From: an uncultured Eubacteriales bacterium
GTDB lineage: Bacteria > Bacillota > Clostridia > Oscillospirales > Oscillospiraceae
NCBI GenBank assembly: GCA_900316745.1
Contig: ONEB01000003.1
Location: 1 to 64,000, forward strand
DNA length: 64,000 nt
Direction of reading: 5' to 3'
A program made the translations under genes and the position numbers. A model generated the notes under the pieces. The model had not been told where the DNA came from, made no database searches, and worked only from the letters and a program-made list of their open reading frames with translations. Shown here piece after piece: positions 31,171 to 39,978 of the stretch. The stretch's first letter is position 1. The number at the start of each line of letters is the position of its first letter.

Positions 31171-32189
31171 AAAAATCTGATTTTTACTATGATCTTCCCG
31201 AAGAGCTGATTGCGCAGACGCCGCTGGAACAGCGCGACGCTTCGAGGCTTCTGGAGCTCGATCGATTCACGGGAGAAATCACACACAAGCATTTCTATGA
31301 TCTGCCGGACGCGCTGCGGGACGGGGATTGTCTTGTCCTGAATGACTCGCGCGTTTTACCGGCCCGCCTACTCGGCACGCGCAGTACCGGCGGCGCCGTT
31401 GAGGTCGTTTTGCTGCGCGATCTCGGAGACGGGAAGTGGGAGTGCCTGACGCGCCCCGGCAAGAAAACCCGCCCCGGCGCCGAACTCTCCTTTGGTGAGG
31501 GCGTCTTGACCGCTACCGTCGTTGACGCCATTGAAGACGGCAACAAGATCCTGCAATTTCATTATGACGGCATTTTCCTGGAACATCTGGAGCGACTCGG
31601 AAAAATGCCGCTTCCGCCCTATATCAAAGAAGAGCTTCAGGACGCCGAACGTTATCAGACGGTCTATTCCAAGCATCTGGGCAGCGCTGCTGCGCCGACT
31701 GCCGGTCTGCACTTTACGCCTGAGCTGCTCGATAGGATTCGCTCACGTGGTGTGAAGATCTGCTATGTCACGCTTCACGTGGGGCTCGGTACGTTCAGAC
31801 CTGTTAAAGCCGATGATATTCAGGATCATGTCATGCACTCTGAGTACTGCGAGATCCCGGAAGAGACTGCTGCAATTATTAACGAGACGAAGCAAAAAGG
31901 CGGCCGTGTGATTGCCGTCGGCACGACGACCTGCCGCACGCTGGAAAGCTTCGCAGAGCCTGACGGCACCGTCAGCAAGAGCTCCGGCTGGACAGATATT
32001 TTCATCTATCCGGGCTATCGTTTCAAATGTATCGACGCGTTGGTTACAAACTTCCATCTGCCGGAAAGCACGCTCGTCATGCTGGTTTCTGCTTTAGCAG
32101 GACGGGAAAACATCCTGCATGCTTATGAGGTCGCCGTAAAGGAGCGCTATCGATTCTTTTCCTTTGGCGACGCCATGTTCATCCGATAA
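31167..32189 (+). CDS. queA: S-adenosylmethionine:tRNA ribosyltransferase-isomerase
   Basis: This 340-aa enzyme adds the epoxycyclopentanediol moiety from SAM to 7-aminomethyl-deazaguanine in tRNA, giving epoxyqueuosine. Family segments are [19 protein letters not shown] at the N-terminus, [36 protein letters not shown] and the terminal FSFGDAMFI. The start overlaps the previous gene by 4 bp (ATGA) and tgt follows after 12 bp, so the tRNA queuosine step genes are in one operon. Confidence 0.97.
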   Translation: MKKSDFYYDLPEELIAQTPLEQRDASRLLELDRFTGEITHKHFYDLPDALRDGDCLVLNDSRVLPARLLGTRSTGGAVEVVLLRDLGDGKWECLTRPGKKTRPGAELSFGEGVLTATVVDAIEDGNKILQFHYDGIFLEHLERLGKMPLPPYIKEELQDAERYQTVYSKHLGSAAAPTAGLHFTPELLDRIRSRGVKICYVTLHVGLGTFRPVKADDIQDHVMHSEYCEIPEETAAIINETKQKGGRVIAVGTTTCRTLESFAEPDGTVSKSSGWTDIFIYPGYRFKCIDALVTNFHLPESTLVMLVSALAGRENILHAYEVAVKERYRFFSFGDAMFIR

Positions 32190-32201
32190 GGAGAATCAGA
32201 C

Positions 32202-33332
32202 ATGTATGAATTGCTGAGAGAAGAGCTCCACGCCCGCCGCGGCAGATTCACGACGCCGCACGGTGTTGTTCAGACGCCTGTTTTTATGAACGTCGGAACA
32301 CAGGGCGCCATCAAGGGCGCATTGTCCGCGGAAGACCTGAATCGTATCGGCTGTCAGGTCGAGCTCTCCAATACCTATCATCTCCATGTTCGTCCCGGGG
32401 ACCAGCTGATCCGTGATCTGGGCGGTCTCCATCGTTTTATGACATGGGAAAAACCCATTCTGACCGACAGCGGCGGATTCCAGATCTTTTCGCTGGCGGA
32501 GCTTCGCGCCATCAAAGAGGAGGGCGTCACGTTTCATTCGCACGTGGATGGGCGAAAGATCTTCATGGGGCCTGAAGAGAGTATGCGGATTCAGTCGAAT
32601 CTGGGCTCGGATATCGCCATGGCCTTTGATGAATGCTGCAAGATCCCGTCGCCGTATGATTATGTGAAAGCCTCCTGTGACCGCACGGTACGCTGGCTGG
32701 AGCGCTGCAAGCGCGCGTTGGCGGAGTACAACGCTGCTCCCGACGCTGTGAATCCCGGACAGATGCTCTTTGGGATTAATCAGGGTGCAGTCTATCCGGA
32801 TCTGCGCGTGGAGCACATGAAACGCATTGCGGAGCTGGATCTTCCCGGTTACGCGATCGGCGGTCTCGCAGTAGGGGAGACCTGGCAGGAGATGTATGAT
32901 ACGATCGAGATCGTTGAGGAATACATGCCGAAAGACCGACCGCGATATCTGATGGGCGTCGGAACTCCGGGCAACATAATCGAGGGCGTTTGGCGAGGCG
33001 TGGACTTTTTTGATTGTGTCATGCCTGCCAGAAACGGACGCCACGGGCATCTCTTTACGTGGTCCGGCATTCTCAACATCAAAAACGAAAAGTACAAGCT
33101 GGATGATTCTCCGATTGATCCGAACTGTGATTGTCCGGTCTGCAGGCGTTACTCACGCGCCTATCTCCGTCATCTCTTTAAGGCTGAGGAAATGCTGGCG
33201 ATGCGGTTTTCCGTCATGCACAATCTGCGGTTTTACAATCGGCTTATGGAAGAGATCCGCACAGCGCTGGATCAGGGCACATTTGCCGCATTCAGAAGCG
33301 CTTGGGCCGAGACGCTTGACACCCGGATTTAA
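32202..33332 (+). CDS. tgt: Queuine/preQ1 tRNA-guanine transglycosylase
   Basis: This 376-aa TIM-barrel enzyme exchanges guanine-34 for preQ1 in GUN-anticodon tRNAs. The catalytic aspartate motif is DSGGFQIFSL (near residue 90). Another conserved loop is GIGG-type AIGGLAVGE (about 219-227), the nucleophile region is CVMPARNGRHGH, and the zinc site is CDCPVCRR with a downstream His in FSVMHNLRFY. The common VMPTRNGR motif has Ala in place of Thr here. GGAG precedes the ATG. It lies directly after queA, which acts on its product. Confidence 0.97.
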   Translation: MYELLREELHARRGRFTTPHGVVQTPVFMNVGTQGAIKGALSAEDLNRIGCQVELSNTYHLHVRPGDQLIRDLGGLHRFMTWEKPILTDSGGFQIFSLAELRAIKEEGVTFHSHVDGRKIFMGPEESMRIQSNLGSDIAMAFDECCKIPSPYDYVKASCDRTVRWLERCKRALAEYNAAPDAVNPGQMLFGINQGAVYPDLRVEHMKRIAELDLPGYAIGGLAVGETWQEMYDTIEIVEEYMPKDRPRYLMGVGTPGNIIEGVWRGVDFFDCVMPARNGRHGHLFTWSGILNIKNEKYKLDDSPIDPNCDCPVCRRYSRAYLRHLFKAEEMLAMRFSVMHNLRFYNRLMEEIRTALDQGTFAAFRSAWAETLDTRI

Positions 33333-33335
33333 TGC

Positions 33336-33364
33336 TTGCATTCTATTGCAAAAGAGGATATAAT
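33336..33364 (+). promoter_or_regulatory. Promoter ahead of yajC
   Basis: TTGCAT (33336-33341), 17-bp spacer, TATAAT (33359-33364), between tgt and yajC. Confidence 0.65.
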
Positions 33365-33397
33365 CATTTTATGCTTGTCTGAAAGGAGCAATATTCT

Positions 33398-33733
33398 ATG
33401 AATAGCGGTAGCGGAACCATTATCATGCTCATCCTGATGGTCGTGATTTTTTATGTTTTCCTGTTGCTTCCCGAAAATCGTAAAAAGAAAAAACTCAATG
33501 AGATGCGCGACAGCCTTCGTCCCGGCGATGACATTACCACCATCGGCGGCATTATGGGCAAAATCGTATCCGTGACCGATGACACCGTCGTGTTCGAGAC
33601 CGGTGAGGATCAGGTTCGTATGCAGGTTGCCAAGTGGGCAATCTCCACGAGCGGTCGTGCCGAGGCGCAGGCCAAGAAAGACGCCGAAGCGCGCAAGTCC
33701 GGCGGCCTCTTCGGAAAGAAAAAGGACGATTGA
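33398..33733 (+). CDS. yajC: Preprotein translocase subunit YajC
   Basis: This 111-aa accessory protein of the Sec translocon has one N-terminal membrane helix (about residues 6-22: IIMLILMVVIFYVFLLL). A conserved cytosolic domain follows, with the LRPGDDITTIGGIMGKI motif (about 42-58) and a basic tail. GAAAGGAG precedes the ATG. It has its own promoter but follows queA-tgt, the conserved bacterial order queA-tgt-yajC. A terminator lies just after, reaching into the next gene's start. Confidence 0.95.
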   Translation: MNSGSGTIIMLILMVVIFYVFLLLPENRKKKKLNEMRDSLRPGDDITTIGGIMGKIVSVTDDTVVFETGEDQVRMQVAKWAISTSGRAEAQAKKDAEARKSGGLFGKKKDD

Positions 33734-33758
33734 TTGGATCACATATCCAGGAATGAAA

Positions 33759-33813
33759 CACTCCCCGCAGAAATAAGATGTAACAGTCTTGTTTTGCGGG
33801 GAGTGATTTTTTT
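33759..33813 (+). terminator. Terminator after yajC containing the start signals of the next gene
   Basis: Arms CACTCCCCGCA (33759-33769) and TGCGGGGAGTG (33795-33805) with a 25-nt loop, followed by ATTTTTTT. The right arm contains GGGGAG, the ribosome site of the following gene, and the T tract contains its TTG start (33812). Confidence 0.8.
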
Positions 33814-34234
33814 GAAACGAAACAGAAAAGAACAGCCGGTCTGGCTTCGATATGTCATTGCGCTAGTTGTAGGGTTCGGGTTCTATCTAGGTCTGTCATT
33901 ATTGACAGCAAATCTGATCCTGAATGAAACGGTGCCGGAAGCAATCGCTCCGGTCGGACTGTGCGCATCAGCAGCGATTGCAGCATTTGCGTCTGGCTTG
34001 ATTGCCGGCAGCAGGGGAGGACACAAACCGGTACAGGGTCTGGTGGTCGGAGCCGCAATTGCAATCTTTGTCCTCATTGTTAAAGGCATCTGCAATCAGG
34101 AGGCAGAATGGACGCTGTATACCACAATTGCAGTCACATTGTGTGTCGTTAGCGGAGCCCTGTCTTCGTGCATTTTTCATAAAAGAAACAAAAAAACATC
34201 CAGAAGAAAGAAGAAAAATGCAGTATCAAAATAA
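33812..34234 (+). CDS. TIGR04086-type (YrzE-like) membrane protein
   Basis: This 140-aa protein has four predicted membrane helices (about residues 12-35, 43-66, 73-95 and 103-124) and a highly basic C-terminal tail. Size, topology and position right after yajC match the uncharacterised TIGR04086/YrzE family, which in Bacillus also lies by the yajC homologue yrbF. The proposed start is TTG at 33812 with GGGGAG 8 nt upstream. A longer frame from the TTG at 33734 would encode the terminator hairpin and is less likely. The start region is embedded in the terminator, so expression may depend on hairpin opening or read-through. Confidence 0.75.
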   Translation: MKRNRKEQPVWLRYVIALVVGFGFYLGLSLLTANLILNETVPEAIAPVGLCASAAIAAFASGLIAGSRGGHKPVQGLVVGAAIAIFVLIVKGICNQEAEWTLYTTIAVTLCVVSGALSSCIFHKRNKKTSRRKKKNAVSK

Positions 34235-34538
34235 CAGGTTGTTATGTATCCTACAGTTGACATAACGTAATATCAATTACCAAGATGTTGCGGACAGTGA
34301 TGTATGATAACCAAAATATTGTGATTTATGCCTTGCAATTCAATCCGCAAACAGAGTGCGGTTTCTGATGTTTACATAATATTGTTTACATAACCAATAG
34401 TCAAAATTAACAAAAATGAACAAAATATAACGAAACTCTTGATAATTCGTGAATTCTGTATTATATTATGTCTACGCGAGATTATGTCAAATGTGTTTTT
34501 ATGTGTAACAGACGCATATAGTTTTCATGGTGATGATC
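34235..34538. other. AT-rich spacer upstream of the spoIIM-like gene
   Basis: About 300 bp without a convincing gene. It contains the direct repeat TGTTTACATAA at 34369-34379 and 34383-34393 (14-bp period), a related GTTGACATAA at 34255-34264, and the spoIIM promoter at 34439-34467. The repeats may be a regulator site. Confidence 0.5.
34439..34467 (+). promoter_or_regulatory. Promoter of the spoIIM-like gene
   Basis: TTGATA (34439-34444), 17-bp spacer, TATATT (34462-34467). A sigma-A type match; no sigma-E element is evident. Confidence 0.5.
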
Positions 34539-35138
34539 ATGAAACGCATAAAACACATCAAAAAACGACGGATCAGCCAACGGGAGAGCGCTCCGGTTTC
34601 GGTGTCCTTTCTCCTAATGGCTTTTTGTTATTTCATCGGATGCATGCTGGGCTCGCGGTTCGGAATGGTCTCAGAAATTCCCGGTACGGTCTTTTCAATT
34701 CTGACAGAAAGCAGCGCTTCCACAGAAAACGGTTTTCTGGCTGTTTTCGGAAGCTACGGCTTTTACGGCTTATTGTTTTTGCTGCTTTCCACGACCTATC
34801 TCGGATTTCTGCTGGTGCCTCCGGTCTTTGCGCTGAAAGGCTTTCTGATCGGAACGCTGTTTCTGACATATCTGCAAAGCGGACAGCAGCGGCCATATCT
34901 GCTGGCAGGGATCTCGCTTTGCCTGCCGGAGCTGTTTGTCTTGCCCGCATTGCTGCTGCTGGGCGGGTTGTGTATGCATCTTTCGTTTCGGCTTCTTTGC
35001 CGATTCCGCGGCGCGCCTGCTACCGGAGACGGTGAACGGCATGATCGCGTTCTGGCGGTAATCTTTATCCTGCTGGTTCTTGCCGCCGTCATTCAGACGT
35101 ATGTTGTTCCGCCGCTGATTCAGGCGGTTCCTGCATAA
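34539..35138 (+). CDS. spoIIM: Stage II sporulation protein M-like membrane protein
   Basis: This 199-aa protein has five predicted membrane segments, a basic N-terminus and motifs consistent with SpoIIM. These include the short GSRF-type loop after helix 1 and the long STTYLGFLLVPPVFALKGFLIG region (near 85-110). SpoIIM works with SpoIID and SpoIIP in peptidoglycan hydrolysis during engulfment. Its position next to xerD matches Bacillus, where spoIIM is near xerD (ripX). The start at 34539 is chosen because GGTGAT lies 4 nt upstream; an ATG at 34527 has no ribosome site. Sequence similarity is weaker than for other assignments. Confidence 0.75.
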   Translation: MKRIKHIKKRRISQRESAPVSVSFLLMAFCYFIGCMLGSRFGMVSEIPGTVFSILTESSASTENGFLAVFGSYGFYGLLFLLLSTTYLGFLLVPPVFALKGFLIGTLFLTYLQSGQQRPYLLAGISLCLPELFVLPALLLLGGLCMHLSFRLLCRFRGAPATGDGERHDRVLAVIFILLVLAAVIQTYVVPPLIQAVPA

Positions 35139-35178
35139 TATACAATAGAAATTCTTAGACAGAAGAGGAGGGATTTTT

Positions 35179-36069
35179 TTGACGGATGCTGTTTGCCTCG
35201 AGCGTTACGAGGAATATCTGCGTGACGTGAAAAAGTCCTCTCAGAACACGCGCTCTTCCTATCTTCGGGATGTGCGTCAACTGGGCGATTATCTTTCCAC
35301 ACACACTGCCGCAACGCTGGACACGGCAGATGAAAACGAGCTTTGCGACTATATCGATTGGATGCGCTCCAACGGTAAATCTGTCGCCACGGTTTCCCGT
35401 GCGATCGCCTCGCTTAAGAATTTCTATCAGTATCTGGTCAGTCAGGGTGTTGTGGAGCACAGCCCGACCGGGAAGCTGGTTCCCGATAAGACAACGCAAA
35501 AGCTTCCGCAGATTCTGACCGCAAAGGAAGTGGAAACGCTCCTGGAGCAGCCGCAGTGTGTTGACGTCAAGGGCTATCGCGACCGCGCCATGCTGGAACT
35601 GCTGTATGCGACCGGTATTCGCGTAAGTGAGCTGATTTCACTGAATATCACGGACGTGAATCTCAGCGCCGCCGTCATTCGCTGCCAGACAAGGGACAAA
35701 ATCCGCGTCATTCCGGTATATCCCGCTGCGGTTGGCGCGCTCTCTGAGTATATCAACTTTGTGCGGCCGCAGATGATCGCGTCTCCCGATGAGCAGTCGC
35801 TGTTTGTCAATATCAGCGGTGAGCGCATGTCTCGCCAGGGCTTCTGGAAGATCATCAAATCCTATCAGAAGAAGGCCGGCATCGAAAAAACGATCACGCC
35901 GCATACGCTGCGCCATTCGTTTGCAGCGCATCTTCTGGAAAACGGCGCAGACCTGCATTCCATTCAGGAAATGCTCGGTCACTCCGATATCTCTTCCACG
36001 CAGGTGTATTCGCATCTGGTGAAGAAGCAGCTCAAGGATGTCTACGCCAAAGCGCATCCCCGCGCATAA
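35179..36069 (+). CDS. xerD: Tyrosine recombinase XerD (chromosome dimer resolution)
   Basis: This 296-aa site-specific recombinase has an N-terminal SAM-like core-binding domain (residues 1-85) and a catalytic domain. The tetrad is visible: Arg in ATGIRVSEL (about 145), the HTLRHSFAAHLL motif (His and Arg), the second His in MLGHSDISST and the nucleophile Tyr in TQVYSH. Length and sequence fit XerC/XerD of the housekeeping type, not a mobile-element integrase. It starts at TTG with GAGGAGGG upstream. It lies 40 bp after spoIIM and is followed by a terminator. Confidence 0.93.
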   Translation: MTDAVCLERYEEYLRDVKKSSQNTRSSYLRDVRQLGDYLSTHTAATLDTADENELCDYIDWMRSNGKSVATVSRAIASLKNFYQYLVSQGVVEHSPTGKLVPDKTTQKLPQILTAKEVETLLEQPQCVDVKGYRDRAMLELLYATGIRVSELISLNITDVNLSAAVIRCQTRDKIRVIPVYPAAVGALSEYINFVRPQMIASPDEQSLFVNISGERMSRQGFWKIIKSYQKKAGIEKTITPHTLRHSFAAHLLENGADLHSIQEMLGHSDISSTQVYSHLVKKQLKDVYAKAHPRA

Positions 36070-36081
36070 CAAAACACAGCC

Positions 36082-36125
36082 AAAACGGCACATACCCGAA
36101 CGTGAGGGCGTGTGCCGTTTTCTTT
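36082..36125 (+). terminator. Terminator after xerD
   Basis: Stem AAAACGGCACA (36082-36092) with TGTGCCGTTTT (36111-36121), 18-nt loop, followed by CTTTT. Confidence 0.85.
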
Positions 36126-36140
36126 TGCCATAAAATTGCC

Positions 36141-36169
36141 TTGCAAGTACGGAGAAAATCCGATATAAT
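36141..36169 (+). promoter_or_regulatory. Promoter of the ybaK-uvrA unit
   Basis: TTGCAA (36141-36146), 17-bp spacer, TATAAT (36164-36169). Confidence 0.65.
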
Positions 36170-36216
36170 AAATAAGTTAAAGTTTACAATGGGTTCTTAT
36201 ACACGAGGTGATACAG

Positions 36217-36705
36217 ATGGCAAAGCAGGACGCAGGCAAAACCAACGTGATGCGCGTTTTGGAGCAGCGGAAGATCCCTTATACCCCGCATACCTACCCG
36301 CATGGTGACGAGGCGGTCGACGGCGTTACGGTTGCGGCGCTCACGGGGCTTGCGGCAGAGTGCGTTTTCAAAACGCTTGTTGCCCGCGGAGCCAGCAAAA
36401 CACCTTATGTGTTTGTGATTCCCGTTGCGCAGGAGCTTGATCTGAAGCGCGCTGCCAGGGCGGTCGGAGAAAAGTCGATTGCGATGCTGCATGTGTCGGA
36501 ACTTCTTTCGCTCACCGGATATGTGCGCGGCGGCTGCTCACCGATCGGAATGAAAAAACAGTTTCGCACTGTGATCGACGACAGTGCGCTCAAACAAGAT
36601 ACAATCGCTGTCAGTGCCGGAAAGATCGGCACACAGGTCGAGCTTGCGCCGAAAGCGCTCTGCGATTTGATCCGCGGCAGCTTTGCGCCGCTTACAGTAA
36701 TGTAA
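36217..36705 (+). CDS. ybaK: Cys-tRNA(Pro)/Cys-tRNA(Cys) deacylase YbaK
   Basis: This 162-aa trans-editing enzyme hydrolyses mischarged Cys-tRNA(Pro). The conserved lysine lies in [11 protein letters not shown] (about residue 50), and the family loops [29 protein letters not shown] and [15 protein letters not shown] are present. All match YbaK/EbsC of the YbaK subgroup. The ATG at 36217 has AGGTGA 5 nt before it; a GTG at 36208 is part of that site. It is followed 12 bp later by uvrA. A second YbaK-domain protein is encoded at 62019-62504. Confidence 0.94.
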   Translation: MAKQDAGKTNVMRVLEQRKIPYTPHTYPHGDEAVDGVTVAALTGLAAECVFKTLVARGASKTPYVFVIPVAQELDLKRAARAVGEKSIAMLHVSELLSLTGYVRGGCSPIGMKKQFRTVIDDSALKQDTIAVSAGKIGTQVELAPKALCDLIRGSFAPLTVM

Positions 36706-36717
36706 TTTGGAGGAACC

Positions 36718-39567
36718 ATGCGCGATTCAATTTCCGTGCGAGGAGCACGCGCGAATAACCTGAAAAACATCAACGTGGATATCCCGCGTGATCGTCTTGT
36801 CGTCATGACAGGGCTTTCCGGCTCCGGAAAATCCAGTCTGGCCTTTGATACGATCTTTGCCGAAGGGCAGAGGCGGTATGTGGAAAGCCTCTCTTCCTAC
36901 GCCCGCCAGTTCCTCGGGCAGATGGACAAGCCCGATGTCGATTCCATTGACGGGATGTCTCCCGCGATTTCCATCGATCAGAAGACCACAAGCCGAAATC
37001 CGCGTTCTACCGTTGGCACCGTAACAGAAATCTATGATTATCTGCGTCTGCTTTGGGCACGTGTCGGCATCCCGCATTGCCCGAAATGCGGAAAGGAGAT
37101 CCGCCGCCAGACCGTAGACCAGATCGTGGATCAGATCCGCGCATTGCCCGCGGCGAGCAGGGTGCAGATCATGGCGCCGGTCGTGCGTGCGCGCAAGGGC
37201 GAGTATGCAAAGGTCTTTGAGGACGCCCGTCGTTCCGGCTACGTCCGTGTGCGTGTGGACGGCAGCATGTATGATCTCTCCGAGGAGATCAGGCTGGATA
37301 AAAATCTGAAGCACAATATTGAAGTTGTTGTGGATCGTGTTGTGATCCGCCCGGACATGAACCGCCGTCTGACAGACGCTGTTGAGACCGCCTCCGGTCT
37401 CTCCGGCGGTCTGGTGCTCGCAGTTGTCATGGAGCCTGCGCAGGAGCTTCTGTTCTCGCAGAACTATGCCTGTGAGGACTGCGGCATTTCGATCGAGGAA
37501 GTCACGCCCCGCATGTTCTCGTTCAACAACCCGTATGGCGCCTGTCCGACCTGCGGCGGTCTTGGAACGCAGCTGCGTGTGGATCCCGACCTCATCGTGC
37601 CGGATCCGTCGCTCTCTGTTCTGGACGGTGCGATTGTCGCAAGCGGGTGGACAAAGCCGCGGGAGGACACGGTCAGCCGCATGTATTATGAGGCGCTGGC
37701 AAAGAAATATCGCTTCAAGCTCACCACGCCGTTCCGCGATCTTCCGAAAGCTGCGAAAGATGCTTTCTTTTATGGGACCGGCGATGAAAAGCTCACCATG
37801 CACTACGATACCGAGCGCGGAAAGGGAACCCTGTCCCGCCCGTTTGAGGGGATTGTCAACAACCTGGAGCGTCGCTACCGGGAGACGCAGAGCCCCGGCA
37901 TGCGCACGGAGCTGGAGTCCTGCATGGGTGAGATCGAGTGCCCGACGTGCCATGGTGCAAGACTCAAAAGGGAAGTGCTCGCCGTCACGCTCGGCGGCAT
38001 GAATATCACAGACTTCACGCATCTGTCCATCACGGAAGAGCTGGCATTTCTGGAACAGCTCCAGCTGTCCGGAAAGCAGGCCGTGATCGCAGAGAGCATC
38101 CTTCATGAGATCCGTGTGCGTCTGCGCTTTTTGCAGGATGTGGGTCTGGAATATCTCACGCTGTCCCGCGCTGCCGGAACGCTCTCCGGCGGCGAAAGCC
38201 AGCGAATCCGTCTCGCAACCCAAATCGGTTCTTCTCTGATGGGCGTACTCTATATTCTGGACGAGCCCTCGATCGGTCTGCACCAGCGCGATAATGAAAA
38301 GCTGCTGCAAACTCTCTTCCGTCTGCGCGATCTCGGCAACACGCTCATCGTTGTCGAACACGATGAAGACACGATGCACGCCGCAGATTATATCGTGGAT
38401 ATCGGCCCGGGAGCCGGCGTTCATGGCGGCGAGGTCGTCTGTGCCGGATCGGTGGAGGATATCTGCGCCTGCGAGCGCTCTGTCACGGGGCAATATCTCT
38501 CCGGCAAGCGCATGATCCCGGTGCCGAGAGAGCGCCGGAAAGGGAATGGGCATTCTCTTCGCATCCGCGGTGCCAGCCAGAATAACCTCAAGCACATCGA
38601 CGTGGATATTCCGCTCGGCGTGATGACCTGCGTGACCGGAGTTTCCGGCAGCGGAAAATCCTCGCTGATCAATGATATCTTATATAAAAAGCTTGCCGCA
38701 CAGCTGCACCGTGCCAAGACGCGGCCCGGCAAATGCGACGGAATCGACGGCCTTGAATACATTGATAAAGTGATCGCAATTGACCAAAGCCCTATCGGGC
38801 GTTCCCCGCGCTCCAATCCCGCGACCTATACGGGTCTGTTTGATGATATTCGCGCACTGTTTGCCTCCACGCAGGACGCCAAGCTGCGCGGCTACACATC
38901 CGGTCGCTTTTCATTCAATACCCGCGGCGGACGCTGCGAGGCATGCGCCGGCGACGGACTGTTGAAAATTGAGATGCATTTTCTGCCGGACGTCTATGTC
39001 CCGTGCGAGGTCTGCCACGGAAAACGCTATAACCGTGAGACACTCGAAGTTCATTTCAAAGGAAAGAACATCGCCGATGTTCTGGATATGACGATCGAGG
39101 AAGCGGTAGAATTCTTTCAGAATCAGGAAAAGATCCGCGCGCGACTGCAGGTGCTGAACGAAGTCGGTCTCGGCTATGTGAAGCTGGGTCAGCCGGCTAC
39201 GACCCTGTCCGGCGGCGAGGCGCAGCGCATCAAGCTCGCGACGGAGCTATCACGCCGCAGCACCGGACAGACGGTTTATGTTCTGGACGAGCCCACAACC
39301 GGCCTGCATGTCGCCGATGTGCATCGTCTGACGGACATGCTGTCCAGGCTGACGGACGCGGGAAACACCGTCATCGTAATTGAGCACAATCTGCACGTGA
39401 TCAAGGTTGCAGATCATATCATTGATCTCGGCCCTGAGGGCGGAAACGGAGGCGGCTCGCTCGTGTTCTCCGGCACGCCCGAGGAATGCGCCAAGTGTGA
39501 GCAAAGCTACACCGGACAATTCCTGCGGCCGGTTTTAGAACAGGCTGCAGCACAGACGGCAGAGTAA
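36718..39567 (+). CDS. uvrA: Excinuclease ABC subunit A
   Basis: This 949-aa damage-recognition ATPase of nucleotide excision repair has two ABC cassettes. The first has Walker [13 protein letters not shown] (near residues 32-43), zinc module CPKCGKEI...CEDCGISI...CPTCGG and signature [13 protein letters not shown]. The second has [13 protein letters not shown], the zinc finger [20 protein letters not shown]...[10 protein letters not shown] in the usual split arrangement, and signature [18 protein letters not shown] precedes the ATG. uvrB is not adjacent in this window. Confidence 0.98.
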   Translation: MRDSISVRGARANNLKNINVDIPRDRLVVMTGLSGSGKSSLAFDTIFAEGQRRYVESLSSYARQFLGQMDKPDVDSIDGMSPAISIDQKTTSRNPRSTVGTVTEIYDYLRLLWARVGIPHCPKCGKEIRRQTVDQIVDQIRALPAASRVQIMAPVVRARKGEYAKVFEDARRSGYVRVRVDGSMYDLSEEIRLDKNLKHNIEVVVDRVVIRPDMNRRLTDAVETASGLSGGLVLAVVMEPAQELLFSQNYACEDCGISIEEVTPRMFSFNNPYGACPTCGGLGTQLRVDPDLIVPDPSLSVLDGAIVASGWTKPREDTVSRMYYEALAKKYRFKLTTPFRDLPKAAKDAFFYGTGDEKLTMHYDTERGKGTLSRPFEGIVNNLERRYRETQSPGMRTELESCMGEIECPTCHGARLKREVLAVTLGGMNITDFTHLSITEELAFLEQLQLSGKQAVIAESILHEIRVRLRFLQDVGLEYLTLSRAAGTLSGGESQRIRLATQIGSSLMGVLYILDEPSIGLHQRDNEKLLQTLFRLRDLGNTLIVVEHDEDTMHAADYIVDIGPGAGVHGGEVVCAGSVEDICACERSVTGQYLSGKRMIPVPRERRKGNGHSLRIRGASQNNLKHIDVDIPLGVMTCVTGVSGSGKSSLINDILYKKLAAQLHRAKTRPGKCDGIDGLEYIDKVIAIDQSPIGRSPRSNPATYTGLFDDIRALFASTQDAKLRGYTSGRFSFNTRGGRCEACAGDGLLKIEMHFLPDVYVPCEVCHGKRYNRETLEVHFKGKNIADVLDMTIEEAVEFFQNQEKIRARLQVLNEVGLGYVKLGQPATTLSGGEAQRIKLATELSRRSTGQTVYVLDEPTTGLHVADVHRLTDMLSRLTDAGNTVIVIEHNLHVIKVADHIIDLGPEGGNGGGSLVFSGTPEECAKCEQSYTGQFLRPVLEQAAAQTAE

Positions 39568-39597
39568 AATCATAGAATGCCCGCAGGAGGGGATTCT

Positions 39598-39978
39598 ATG
39601 ATGCTCAACCTGCTTTTTGTTTTTGGATTATTGGTGCTCACGGGACTGATCCTGTGGATCTTGCATGCCAAGCTGCTCCTGCCGATTCGCAGCGGAACGT
39701 GTGAATCCATAGTGATCACTGTCTCTGCATTCGGCGACGCGCCGGAATTGGAGATGCAGCTGCGCGGTTTGCTTTGGCTGCGCAGCAACGGCATGATCCC
39801 TTGTACAATCAACGTTATTGATACCGGTCTTACAGCGGAGGCGTCGGCTGCCTTGCACTGCTTTGCCGCAGACAGGGCCATCATCGTCACCGATGAAAGA
39901 GGAACAGACATTCATGGACGGAACAAAAGAACTGTTGGAGATCAGCGGCAGCATTGCCTCGATCATCTATCAAAATGA
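39598..39978 (+). CDS. Small membrane-anchored protein overlapping recD2 (unknown function)
   Basis: This 126-aa frame starts MMLNLLFVFG, with a membrane helix at about residues 2-23 and a following alpha/beta segment. That segment (ESIVITVSAFGDAPELEMQL, CTINVIDTGLTAEA, AIIVTDERG) resembles the first part of a nucleotide-sugar or glycosyltransferase-like fold. GGAGGGG lies 6 nt before the ATG at 39598. Its last 65 nt overlap the proposed recD2 start. From memory, similar short genes precede recD2 in related Clostridia. The C-terminal ~20 residues inside recD2 look atypical. No function can be given. Confidence 0.6.
   Translation: MMLNLLFVFGLLVLTGLILWILHAKLLLPIRSGTCESIVITVSAFGDAPELEMQLRGLLWLRSNGMIPCTINVIDTGLTAEASAALHCFAADRAIIVTDERGTDIHGRNKRTVGDQRQHCLDHLSK

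Noticed and set aside
35179..36069. XerD as the missing integrase of the mobile element
   Set aside because: It lies 32 kb away, beside spoIIM, and its sequence and length fit the housekeeping recombinase.
36727..38595. 622-codon open frame opposite uvrA, with similar long frames opposite the CoA ligase (12353-14041) and recN (60671-62251)
   Set aside because: The sense strands encode unmistakable UvrA, ANL and RecN motifs; antisense frames arise from codon usage and have no family features.
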